Below, one piece after another: positions 1 through 6,653 of a DNA stretch of 8,950 nucleotides. A program made the translations under genes and the position numbers. Source of the stretch: Bacillota bacterium (GTDB lineage Bacteria > Bacillota > Bacilli > Bacillales_B > DSM-18226); contig JAUZQA010000138.1 of assembly GCA_030705665.1 (NCBI GenBank), forward strand, positions 1 to 8,950. The letters are read 5' to 3'. The notes beneath the pieces are model-generated. The model ran no database searches. It saw only the letters and a list, made by a program, of their open reading frames with translations, and was not told the DNA's origin. How positions within the stretch are numbered: the stretch's first letter is position 1; every line of letters starts with the position of its first letter.

Positions 1-49
1 AACCAGGTGATTATTAAGTTGCGGCATGAAATATTTTAGTAAAAAAATA

Positions 50-64
50 CCCCCCCCCCCCCCC
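50..64. repeat. 15-nt poly-C homopolymer at the 5' end of the RT gene
   Basis: There are fifteen consecutive C residues, directly after a short A-rich stretch (seven A at 41-47). The tract lies between stop codons in the RT frame (37-42) and the RT coding sequence, which is open from 43 onward. An ATG at 26-28 opens a frame reading MKYFSKKI and then proline codons. That frame enters the RT frame only if the tract has 13 or 16 C instead of 15. Tracts of this length slip readily during replication and are also prone to sequencing and assembly errors. Both phase variation and an assembly artefact are possible. Confidence 0.9.
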
Positions 65-186
65 GATGGAGTGCGCAACGTATTCAATCCGCCGCCGCCG
101 AATGGCTGCAACAACAGCGACCCCGCCATCGCGGCAACGGCGATCGCAGTCCGTGGTGGGATTTTGTCTACCGCTGGCCGCATGAA

Positions 187-1182
187 GTGAACGCCTGGAT
201 CGCCGATTTTATGGCGGGAACCTATCAGTTCTCGCCACGCATTCGCTACCATTTTTCCGACGAAACTCTGGAAGTCTGGGAGTATCGCGACCGGCTGATA
301 TTGTCGCTACTGCTCGGCCAGATTAAATCCACATTTTCTCATCTGGTTTCTCCGGTATGCTGCCACCTGCAAGGCCCCAACGGTGTGAAAACCGCCATTA
401 CCGGCATTCGGAACGCTTTGGCAGATCGCGAATTTCAATATGTGATACGCGCTGATATCCGGTCTTACTATGCTTCCATTGACAGAAAAATTTTACTGCG
501 TCAAGTTCAGGAATGCTTTGACGACCCACGGGTATTCAATTACCTCAACGCCATCATTACCGCCCCTATAGATGATGGCGGACGTCTGCTGACTCCTGAT
601 CAAGGAATTCCTCGCCGGAGTTCGGTTTCGCCTTTTTTCGGCGCATTATATTTAAGCTCCCTGGATCGCGCTTTTCAACAATGCCCCGGCGTTTTTTACC
701 TGAGATATATGGATGACTTTATAATTCTAGCCCAAACCAAACGCCAGTTTGTCCGCGCACGCAAAAAATTATATACTATCCTGCGTGAATTAAAGCTCAA
801 ATTGTCTCCGTCTAAAACACGGATGGGCAAAATTCACGCCGGATATCATTTTCTCGGTGTTCAGTTTTCGGCGTCGCAAAACTCGAAAACAAAATCCCAG
901 GTTATGGTGGCATCGATCCATTCCAGATCGTGCCACCGCGCCTTGGACAAGGTACGCACGAAACAGACTGATGCCGTTCATCCGGCGAACATTCAGCGTT
1001 ATCTTCTCCAGTGGTCAACCTGGTGGGCTCGCATAGTTTGTCCATTGACGGCTTTAGATTTGATTCGCTCATGGGTCATCCACACGGAATCGTTTGAACC
1101 CGATTCCGTGTGGTTGGGGAGAGGCTGGCTAATCAGCTCCCTCCGCTTTATCTCAGCACCAACCCTGACGATGATAATTTAA
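187..1182 (+). CDS. Stand-alone reverse transcriptase, group II-like, YMDD box; 5' end broken
   Basis: Predicted RNA-directed DNA polymerase; the template is unknown. Counting from the GTG at 187 (331 residues), the first catalytic Asp is D90 in RADIRSYYASID. The motif-4 region is QGIPRRSSVSPFFGALYL (about 139-156), longer by about two residues than the usual QG-xxx-SP of intron RTs. The catalytic box is YMDD at 174-177, followed by KLSPSKTRMG (206-215) and HFLGVQF (221-227). A thumb-like helical part (about 266-300) follows, but no maturase GWxxYY-type motif and no HNH domain, and I see no intron RNA around it. GTG 187 is probably not the true start. The frame is open back to position 43, and the 41 codons from 64 look coding (AAAEWLQQQRPRHRG, then FVYRWPHE), but no start codon exists in frame before the C-tract. 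The last ~20 residues, after the 1080-1113 hairpin, look unlike an RT tail. It converges on the kinase gene with a 35-bp overlap. It may be functional or a relic. Confidence 0.8.
   Translation: MNAWIADFMAGTYQFSPRIRYHFSDETLEVWEYRDRLILSLLLGQIKSTFSHLVSPVCCHLQGPNGVKTAITGIRNALADREFQYVIRADIRSYYASIDRKILLRQVQECFDDPRVFNYLNAIITAPIDDGGRLLTPDQGIPRRSSVSPFFGALYLSSLDRAFQQCPGVFYLRYMDDFIILAQTKRQFVRARKKLYTILRELKLKLSPSKTRMGKIHAGYHFLGVQFSASQNSKTKSQVMVASIHSRSCHRALDKVRTKQTDAVHPANIQRYLLQWSTWWARIVCPLTALDLIRSWVIHTESFEPDSVWLGRGWLISSLRFISAPTLTMII
1080..1113. repeat. Perfect 13-bp inverted repeat with 8-nt loop in the RT 3' end
   Basis: The arms 1080-1092 (ccacacggaatcg) and 1101-1113 are exact reverse complements, separated by tttgaacc. 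The element lies inside the RT reading frame, about 70 bp before its stop codon, and just outside the stop of the convergent kinase gene. No T-run follows on either strand, so it is not a standard intrinsic terminator. It could be a transcription barrier between convergent genes, a protein-binding palindrome, or part of an RNA element used by the RT; nothing in the sequence decides between these. Confidence 0.85.
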
Positions 1183-3328
1183 GCTGGGACGCCAGCAACT
1201 CCAACTGCTGGATGCGGGTTTTCGACAAGGATTGGAGAGCTTTGAGGTCACACACGCACTCCACTCGCGCCTCACACACCTGCCAACCATAAAGCTCCCC
1301 GCCCCCGCGCACGAACGCAAATTTCTCACCCACAGCTCCACCATTATATTTTGAAGTGAACCACTCCCCCTTTATCCATTGACCTCCGTCATACACCTCA
1401 CATATTCGACTGCGAGGTAAGTCATTCTCTTTAAAGTCTGGACAGGGATCGAATGCGCGCTTGGGGTGACAATACTCATCAACCACATGGGCGGGGAGCA
1501 GTTTTTGCGCTCCTCCAACGACCTTTATCCAGTGATCTGTAGCGCGCTGGTCATATTTCCAGACCTTGTCAGCATTATCCACATACGTCTGCAACGCTCC
1601 TATGAGTGGCTGTACGCTAAAGTGTTTACCGTGCGCCGTCCCTTTCGTTTCCAATACCTCAAACTGCTCCCTTTGCTGCTCTTCCGGTAAATATTTCTGG
1701 ATCATCTTCCACATATGCCAGTCCATCGCCCACAGCGCATATTGAAATCCGGTAATTTGCTTAAATTCCCGTCCCGATAAATCCGTCACCGTCCCCGCGT
1801 GCAATAACAGATTCCTGTCTTTTTGGATCAAGGCTTCGGCCTTATCCTGCTCGCCTTCCGTCACCAATCGCAGCAATTGTTCCAGCGCTTTCGCATCCAC
1901 CGGCGGGATCCCGCGATCAAGTTGCGGGATGACGGGTTTGGGCGCAATCGTAAAACGACTCTGCGATAACACCGATGACAACGGCGGTACTGGTTCCAAA
2001 GTCTTCGGTTTTTTGATCTCCGGCTGCCGGGCGGGTGGCGATGACGCCGGGGTTTCCGGTTTCGGCACGACCGGGCTTTTTTTCAACTCCGCTTCCCGTC
2101 GCTTAATCTCCCGTTCCCGCTCTACCTCCGCCTTTAATCGCTCATGCTCTTCAACCTGTTTTTCCAGTGCTTGACGGCGACGCTCATCTTCCGCTTCTTT
2201 CAGTTTCATACGCATTACTTCAGCCAGCAACTTCTTCATCTCTTCATCATTCGAGCCAGACGCCTGGGCGGGTTTCGGTGATTCCGGCGCAGTCGATGAT
2301 ACCGGCACCTGCACTTTTTGCTCCTGACCCATCACCAAGGGTTTTAACCGCTCTACCAACTGCACCGCCGTGGGGCGACTGGCCGGCAGTGATTCCCAGC
2401 AGGATTCAATGATGGATTTTAATCCACGTGGACAGTCGCCAGGGATATCTTCCTTTTTGCCCTTCTCTATCCACCGCGCCGCTACGTGCTGGTTCGGCGC
2501 TTTCGCGTAAGGCAACAGCCGCGTCACTAATTCCCATAACACCATGCCAAAACTGTAAACATCCGAGGCCGTCGTCATTTTCGGCTCGTCATCGAACAGT
2601 TCGGGGGCCATCCACAAGACCGTGCCTTTGGCGACCGACGATTGACTGCTACTCTCATGTTTCACTTTCGCCAGGCCAAAATCCGCCAGCTTCGCCCGCA
2701 AATGATTGTCCAGCAGGATATTCAGGCTTTTGAGATCCCGGTGCAGAATCGGATAACCGTGTAAATCTTTCAGTCCCCAGGCCGCGTCCAGCGCGATCTG
2801 AAAACGGATCGCCCACGGTAAGTCCTGACCGTTATGCAACAGATCATACAACGACCCTTTGGGCATCAACTCCATCACCAGTGAATAATGCGGCGCTTCC
2901 AGGCAGATTTTTTTCAACGGCACAACATAGTCCGATTCCAGTCCTAACTGAAACATGATTTCCGCTTCGCGCTTCAATTCCTTCAGGGTGTCCGCGGTTA
3001 AATGCGTGCTGAGTTGTTTGATCGCCACCGGTTTATCATTGTAAATGCCTTCATAGACCGCACCAAAACCCCCTTTCCCCAATAGACGTCCCAGTGTCAG
3101 GGCGCTGGCGGGAATGGTAATATTAATGTGAATGCCACCTTGGGAATCCAGTTGCGCCAAAACCGGTTTGACGGGCGAGATGATTTTTTGATCGGCTTTG
3201 GGTAAAACGATTGGCGACTCTTGACCTTGACTACGTTGTTCCGGCGGCAGCCACGTGAGCAGCGAACTGTCCTGTAAAAATTGATGTTGATCTGACTGCG
3301 GTGGATGGTCGGTAGATGACTTTTTCAT
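1148..3328 (-). CDS. Soluble Hanks-type (TKL-like) protein kinase with coiled coil and unknown C-terminal domain
   Basis: Predicted cytosolic Ser/Thr (possibly Tyr-like) kinase of 726 residues. The kinase domain spans about 78-332. It has the glycine loop GKGGFGAVY (84-92), lysine in VAIK (K104), a helix-C Glu near E121/E123, catalytic HRDLKSLN (196-203, D198 and N203), DFG (216-218), APE (241-243), the DVYSFG motif (D256) and R318. All key residues are present, so it should be active. HRDLKSLN resembles eukaryotic tyrosine-kinase-like kinases more than typical PknB. A Pro/Ser linker follows, then a charged heptad-like coiled coil (about 362-416), another Pro-rich linker (about 418-475) and a 250-residue C-terminal region (about 477-726) rich in Trp and Cys that I cannot assign. 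There is no transmembrane segment and there are no PASTA repeats. The start is supported by AAGGAG six bases upstream. It appears to be transcribed alone. Confidence 0.93.
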   Translation of the reverse strand: MKKSSTDHPPQSDQHQFLQDSSLLTWLPPEQRSQGQESPIVLPKADQKIISPVKPVLAQLDSQGGIHINITIPASALTLGRLLGKGGFGAVYEGIYNDKPVAIKQLSTHLTADTLKELKREAEIMFQLGLESDYVVPLKKICLEAPHYSLVMELMPKGSLYDLLHNGQDLPWAIRFQIALDAAWGLKDLHGYPILHRDLKSLNILLDNHLRAKLADFGLAKVKHESSSQSSVAKGTVLWMAPELFDDEPKMTTASDVYSFGMVLWELVTRLLPYAKAPNQHVAARWIEKGKKEDIPGDCPRGLKSIIESCWESLPASRPTAVQLVERLKPLVMGQEQKVQVPVSSTAPESPKPAQASGSNDEEMKKLLAEVMRMKLKEAEDERRRQALEKQVEEHERLKAEVEREREIKRREAELKKSPVVPKPETPASSPPARQPEIKKPKTLEPVPPLSSVLSQSRFTIAPKPVIPQLDRGIPPVDAKALEQLLRLVTEGEQDKAEALIQKDRNLLLHAGTVTDLSGREFKQITGFQYALWAMDWHMWKMIQKYLPEEQQREQFEVLETKGTAHGKHFSVQPLIGALQTYVDNADKVWKYDQRATDHWIKVVGGAQKLLPAHVVDEYCHPKRAFDPCPDFKENDLPRSRICEVYDGGQWIKGEWFTSKYNGGAVGEKFAFVRGGGELYGWQVCEARVECVCDLKALQSLSKTRIQQLELLASQLKLSSSGLVLR

Positions 3329-3334
3329 GGCAAA

Positions 3335-3340
3335 CTCCTT
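3335..3340 (-). promoter_or_regulatory. Ribosome binding site of the kinase gene
   Basis: On the minus strand this reads AAGGAG, six bases before the ATG at 3328-3326. It is a strong Shine-Dalgarno match and fixes the start codon. A TATACT hexamer (minus strand, 3360-3355) lies upstream and could be a -10 box, but no good -35 is found at 16-18 bp from it. Confidence 0.8.
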
Positions 3341-3751
3341 GTTTGGCGATTTCTAGTATAGCGATTATCTCAATCGGGACAGCGAAATTATCACGGAAAA
3401 ACAGCCGCTCCGCAACCAGAAAATATTTGACCGGATAATGAGATTTCCTATTTTGTCCGCATGATGACTGCTTAACTGGCAATGCTATTTCCGGTGCGGG
3501 CTGATGTTGCGCGGGGATTGGTGCGTAACCTGCTTTAAAATCCCGCCCCGCTGTGTCTGCGCGCGCCTTTTGGCGCGTCAGGCACAGCGGGGCGGCGGCG
3601 ATGCTAAAAAATCTCAACTGAGTTACAAAATATGGCATAGCTTTTCTTCACCACACTTTGGCTAGTCTCTAAGCCAATATGGAATTTATGAAGAACCGCT
3701 CTGAAATTTGAGAGTGCTGATGAATGTGCTGAGGAATAGGAAAAATAGAAA
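3341..3751. other. Gene-free stretch between the kinase start and the terminator
   Basis: I see no convincing gene here. The longest open frame (minus strand, entering from about 3638) overlaps the kinase start and has low-complexity, Arg/Ala-rich content that follows the GC-rich hairpin. The stretch holds a possible TATACT -10 for the kinase (3355-3360), the long hairpin at 3543-3595, and a small 6-bp inverted repeat TTGGCT/AGCCAA (3658-3663 with 3672-3677). Confidence 0.6.
3543..3595. repeat. Long GC-rich imperfect hairpin
   Basis: The left arm starts ccgccccgctgtg at 3543 and the right arm ends cacagcggggcgg at 3595. The outer 13 bp are perfect. The stem then continues through a G-U pair, CTG/CAG and a GGCGCG-type inner stem with one or two mismatches, closing on a small T-rich loop near 3568-3571. 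No T-run directly follows on either strand. It resembles palindromic REP- or BIME-like units, but I see only one copy in the window. Confidence 0.8.
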
Positions 3752-3813
3752 AATCCTGAGCAACACTGAATGATGACAATCATCTCACTCAGTGTGCCCA
3801 GGATTATTTTTTT
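3752..3813. terminator. Two-way intrinsic terminator
   Basis: The outer arms AATCCTG (3752-3758) and CAGGATT (3799-3805) pair. The stem continues, with small bulges, through GCA/TGC, ACACTGA/TCAGTGT and TGATGA/TCATC around a short loop. On the plus strand it is followed by seven T residues (3807-3813). On the minus strand it is followed by TTTTTCTATTTTT (complement of the A-rich run 3739-3754). The minus-strand gene fragment stops at 3821, about 15 bp before the hairpin, so this is very probably its terminator. Confidence 0.8.
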
Positions 3814-3820
3814 ATAGCGT

Positions 3821-4066
3821 CTACTCAGGTTCGATATAGGTCAGCATCACACTTTTAAGTTGGTGTTGTGCGACAGCGTTCCAATCATCCAACATCGACA
3901 ACAGTTGCAGGTATTGCGCCTGCTCAATGCGTTCACAATGACCAATGCCCAGGGCGGACAATAGTTGTGTTTTCTCTAAACAGTCTTCAATGATTTCCAG
4001 AGGCGTTAAACCTCGATGCGAAGGTAGGACGAACGATGAATTTTCAGATACAATGCTCTTAGCCAG
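3821..4066 (-). pseudogene. 3' fragment of an unknown gene, cut off by the group II intron
   Basis: The minus-strand frame encodes about 80 plausible C-terminal residues ending in a TAG at 3823-3821. They include HRGLTPLEIIEDCLEKTQ and IEQAQYLQLLSMLDDWNAV, which are helix-forming and leucine-rich. I do not recognise the family. The frame stays open to 4204, but everything upstream of about 4066 is antisense to conserved-looking group II intron RNA and reads as unstructured Arg/Ser-rich peptide, so it is not taken as coding. The intron lies on the opposite strand and so could not be spliced from this gene's transcript. A terminator follows the stop directly, supporting a once-real gene. No matching N-terminal half was recognised beyond the intron's far end near 6000. 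Confidence 0.45.
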
Positions 4067-4546
4067 GGCGCCAGGACAAGCTGCGCGCATCTTGTGGGTG
4101 AAAGTCCCGCTACGGAAGGAGAACCAGCTTCGCCGTATAGCGAGTCTTGCATTGCTGGAAGTAATGAAAGTGATGAAGCGTAGACAGCGAAACATTCGAG
4201 CCAAAATCAGTAGATAAACGTAATAGCCCCGAAAGAGTATTTATTGAGAGAGCCGAGGTAGTTGGTTATACCGCAGGCGAAAGAGGACGATGAGGAATAG
4301 ATATCTGGGAACCAAAGGTCTTCAATCTCCGGGGTCACAGGCGTTGGCGAGTTTGTAGAGATGAGTGTCAGAACCTGGGAAGTCCTTAATCTGCTTCAAT
4401 GGAGTTAAGTATTGGAAACCAAGTGTTAAGCCCACAAGGAATCTGAAATCGGGTTAAGGATGGCGGAGCCGGTTGTAGTAGCGATGAAGCGAGTAACGAT
4501 CGTGGAGCAAAGGATCGGCAGATAAACCTAGCGGGAGAAGGAAACC

Positions 4547-5905
4547 TTGTCTGTACACAGCACCGACAGAATAGAAAACACAGGGAAAACGAAACTTGAA
4601 CGCTTAAGCGAGCGAGCAGAGAGCCGAAAAGAGACGGTGTTCAATAATTTAGGACATCTGATTGATCGTGAACTGCTCAAGCAAATGTACTATCGAATAG
4701 ATGGAAATAAAGCGATAGGCATGGACGGTATCAATAAGGAAATGTATGGCAGACAACTGGAGGAAAACATTGATAATCTCATCAAGAGCATTCGCAGAGG
4801 CACCTATCGACCGAAACCGGCGAGGTTAGTTGAAATTCCCAAAGAAGATGGTAGCACGAGACCGCTCGCGATCTCGTGTTTTGCGGACAAGCTGGTGCAA
4901 ATGGCGGTGAGTGAAATTCTCACGCGGATTTATGAACCGTTGTTCCTGCCTTGTTCTTTTGGGTATCGACCGGGTCGGAGTTGTCATGATGCACTCAGCG
5001 CGCTGATGGAACAGGCTTATCCGTGCTGGAACGGAGCGATTGTGGAGATTGACATTCAGAAATATTTTAACTCAATCCCGCACGCGGAATTGAAAGAGAT
5101 ATTAAAAAAGAAAATCTCGGACGAACGCTTTCTACGGTTAATAGATAAACTGGCCACTACTCCGATATGCAATAAAGGAGAAGTGGCTGCTAATACCATC
5201 GGCTGTCCGCAAGGCTCGATTATCTCACCGATACTGGCGAACATATATCTGCACGAAGTGATTGACTGTTGGTTCGAAGAAATCAAAGGAAAGCACTTGA
5301 GAGGCAGCGCCCATGAGGTGAGATATGCCGATGACATGATATTTGTTTTTGAGAAAGTAGATGATGCCAGAAAATTCTTTAAGGTACTGCCCAAGCGATT
5401 GAAGAAATATGGGCTCGTGATGCATCAGGAAAAATCCAGACTGATCCGGTCTGGTCAGAACGTAGCGGCACGAGAACATAAAATAGGAAACCGGTTACCG
5501 ACTTATAAATTCCTTGGATTTACAGTGTATTGGGGTAAAGCGCGAAATGGTCAATGGTGGCGAATGAAAGTAACGAGTCGCCGAGATCATTTCACAGCAA
5601 AACTCAAAGGACTCAAGGAATATCTTAGAACACAAGTTAACACGAGCGATACGATGAATGTACTCAAAACAGTGGTTCGTGTGATTGTGGGCTGGGTGAA
5701 CTATAACGCCGTTTCTGATAATGAGCGTCGGGTCAACCAATTCTTAAGAATTAGTCGGAGAATTATACTGAGGTGGATCAATCGCAGAGGGAGAAAGAAA
5801 CCGATGACTTGGGAGAAATTGATGCGGCTGTTAAAGGCAATAAATTTTCCTGATCAATGGGAGACAAAGTCATTATTTGCTAACGCTCGTGGAAATGGGG
5901 TGTAG
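4547..5905 (+). CDS. ltrA: Group II intron reverse transcriptase/maturase, no endonuclease domain
   Basis: The intron-encoded protein binds the intron RNA, helps it fold and splice, and reverse-transcribes it during retrohoming. It is 452 residues. It has the RT-0/RT-1 region with GNKAIGMDGI (53-62), palm D169 in VEIDIQKYFNSI, QGSIISPILANIYLH (222-236), YADD (260-263) and KFLGFTVYWG (321-330). The maturase X/thumb region contains GWVNYN (382-387), and a basic stretch (about 403-418) may act in DNA binding. The protein ends soon after, so the HNH endonuclease seen in LtrA of Lactococcus is absent, as in many bacterial introns. The start is TTG 4547: an in-frame TAG lies at 4529, there is no ATG or GTG between, and AAGGA/GGGAG purine stretches lie 4-9 bases upstream. 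The frame is intact with all catalytic residues. The symbol is the generic family name. Confidence 0.93.
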   Translation: MSVHSTDRIENTGKTKLERLSERAESRKETVFNNLGHLIDRELLKQMYYRIDGNKAIGMDGINKEMYGRQLEENIDNLIKSIRRGTYRPKPARLVEIPKEDGSTRPLAISCFADKLVQMAVSEILTRIYEPLFLPCSFGYRPGRSCHDALSALMEQAYPCWNGAIVEIDIQKYFNSIPHAELKEILKKKISDERFLRLIDKLATTPICNKGEVAANTIGCPQGSIISPILANIYLHEVIDCWFEEIKGKHLRGSAHEVRYADDMIFVFEKVDDARKFFKVLPKRLKKYGLVMHQEKSRLIRSGQNVAAREHKIGNRLPTYKFLGFTVYWGKARNGQWWRMKVTSRRDHFTAKLKGLKEYLRTQVNTSDTMNVLKTVVRVIVGWVNYNAVSDNERRVNQFLRISRRIILRWINRRGRKKPMTWEKLMRLLKAINFPDQWETKSLFANARGNGV

Positions 5906-5923
5906 TTGGCCCGGTTTATCTAA

Positions 5924-5956
5924 GAGCCGGATGCGGTAATTCCGCCTGTCCGGTTC
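5924..5956 (+). ncRNA. Group II intron domain V (catalytic hairpin)
   Basis: The segment begins GAGCCGGA and ends TCCGGTTC, forming an 8-bp lower stem that contains the AGC catalytic triad. Then come a U / CUG internal bulge, the GCGG/CCGC upper stem and a UAAU-type loop. This is the hallmark of a functional group II intron core. It begins 18 bases after the maturase stop. Domain VI follows (about 5961-5997), with CTGCC/GGCAG as its visible pairing. Confidence 0.9.
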
Positions 5957-6000
5957 TGTGAGGACTCTGCCGGAGTGATTTGGCAGTTTTACTCGACTAT

Positions 6001-6221
6001 CAACTCCTTGAGTTAGTTGGTTTGGTTAGTCCTGGTCGCGGTGTACCACCACTGCGCCGGGACGCTTCGATGAAGTCTCTGCCTTTGCACCTGAGAAACC
6101 CAAGGCAAGGTAGAGAGACTTCTCCTTAATCGCTAGCTTAGCAGAAGCTTTTATACGCTGCAATGTACCAATTGCCTCTGTCCCAACTGTTTCATTAAAA
6201 ATTTTAGAGGTAAAATTATAT
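6001..6221. other. Intron 3' flank, no supported gene
   Basis: I see no convincing coding region. A minus-strand frame (6274-6026) starts antisense to the antitoxin relic and ends HRDQD, but it has no Shine-Dalgarno site or recognised motif. No BrnT-like toxin could be read on the plus strand just upstream of the antitoxin relic, where one would be expected. A short inverted repeat, AACTC with AGTT, lies immediately after the intron end (6002-6015). Confidence 0.5.
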
Positions 6222-6432
6222 GTGTATAAAACATCTGACTTTGACGAAAAATTTGATGAAGGTGAAGATATCACTACTTCGCTTGACCTTAGATAAAGCG
6301 CATCGTCCTGGACTGCAAGCCAAGCGGGTCAATATGGATTTTCCTTAATGGATGATTGATTCCTTAGATAGAGAAGTTCACCGGCTGGGCATCGCTCATC
6401 AATCTTTAATTAAATTGTGGGTAGCTGATTGA
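6222..6432 (+). pseudogene. Decayed BrnA/CopG-type antitoxin (ribbon-helix-helix)
   Basis: Reading frames joined by eye give a typical antitoxin of this family, which would bind operator DNA through a ribbon-helix-helix and neutralise a BrnT-type toxin. From GTG 6222 the first frame reads YKTSDFDEKFDEGED and continues to LDL, then hits TAA at 6294. One extra base near 6291 shifts the match to the next frame: DKAHRPGLQAKRVNMDFP, then a TAA (6346-6348), then WMIDSLDREVHRLG and AHQSLIKLWVAD, ending in TGA at 6430. KRVNMDFP is the beta-strand; the two following helices complete the RHH fold. An AGAGG Shine-Dalgarno site lies 11 bases before the GTG. The homologous C-terminal few residues are also missing. 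At least two inactivating changes are visible, and no partner toxin is seen. The family call rests on recalled sequence patterns. Confidence 0.75.
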
Positions 6433-6563
6433 TCAGCATCAGCACTGTTGATGTGTCTGAACAAAGCTTCTCAACGAGATTGCCCTCCATTTTGATTTAT
6501 TTTATGATAGTTCAAATATTTAGAGGTCTTATCATTCAGCGAGCGCGTTTCGTTTATTAACCC

Positions 6564-6593
6564 TTGCTTTATTCAGGTGTGCTGTGCTACGAT
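6564..6593 (+). promoter_or_regulatory. Possible sigma70-type promoter for the Abi gene
   Basis: TTGCTT (6564-6569) and TACGAT (6588-6593) are separated by 18 bp and lie about 60 bp upstream of the preferred Abi start. Both hexamers are only partial matches to consensus, so this is a weak suggestion. Confidence 0.25.
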
Positions 6594-6653
6594 TTTAATC
6601 GACCAAGCCCGTCACGCCTCTCTACGATGCGCACCAGGACGGGTTATTTGTTT

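Larger units (their letters stand above)
4060..6000 (+). mobile_element. Group II intron (full-length, with RT-maturase in domain IV)
   Basis: A retroelement made of a self-splicing RNA plus its maturase. The 5' ribozyme part (about 4060-4546) contains the typical segment CTTGTGGGTGAAAGTCCC (4091-4108) and further domain I-III-like sequence. The maturase gene occupies 4547-5905, and domains V and VI follow. The 5' boundary is only approximate: GGGCGCC at 4066-4072 resembles the GUGCG-type start, but an end a few bases upstream (about 4050-4066) is possible. The 3' boundary is about 5997-6000, after TTTTACTCGAC, where the A at 5991 could be the branch-point A of domain VI. The intron looks intact. 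It lies antisense to the fragment at 3821-4066. Its exact subclass was not determined. Confidence 0.85.

Noticed and set aside
66..186. Small plus-strand frame from ATG 66 ending in TGA directly before GTG 187
   Set aside because: The peptide is Arg/Ala/Thr-rich and the RT frame over the same bases looks far more coding. The TGA-GTG adjacency was considered as translational coupling but judged coincidental.
1..1182. Retron or diversity-generating retroelement around the first RT
   Set aside because: No msr/msd-like inverted repeat pair was found next to the RT, and no template/variable repeat pair with adenine-specific changes was seen in the window. Upstream sequence is missing, so this is not fully excluded.
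2428..2733. Plus-strand frames opposite the kinase gene (also 1466-1690, 1929-2174, 2167-2412)
   Set aside because: These are antisense shadows of the kinase coding sequence, with no start signals or protein-like composition.
3231..3638. Minus-strand open frame of 135 codons overlapping the kinase start
   Set aside because: It overlaps the well-supported kinase N-terminus and its Shine-Dalgarno site, has Arg/Ala-rich low-complexity content derived from the 3543-3595 hairpin, and has no recognisable motif.
6026..6274. Minus-strand frame of 82 codons after the intron
   Set aside because: Its first third is antisense to the antitoxin relic, it has no Shine-Dalgarno site, and no motif is recognised. 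It was also considered as the lost N-terminal half of the intron-interrupted gene, but it stops before reaching the intron end.
6607..6646. CCCGTC/GACGGG stem just upstream of the Abi start as a riboregulator
   Set aside because: Only a 6-bp stem with a loop of about 25 nt; too weak to call without comparative data.
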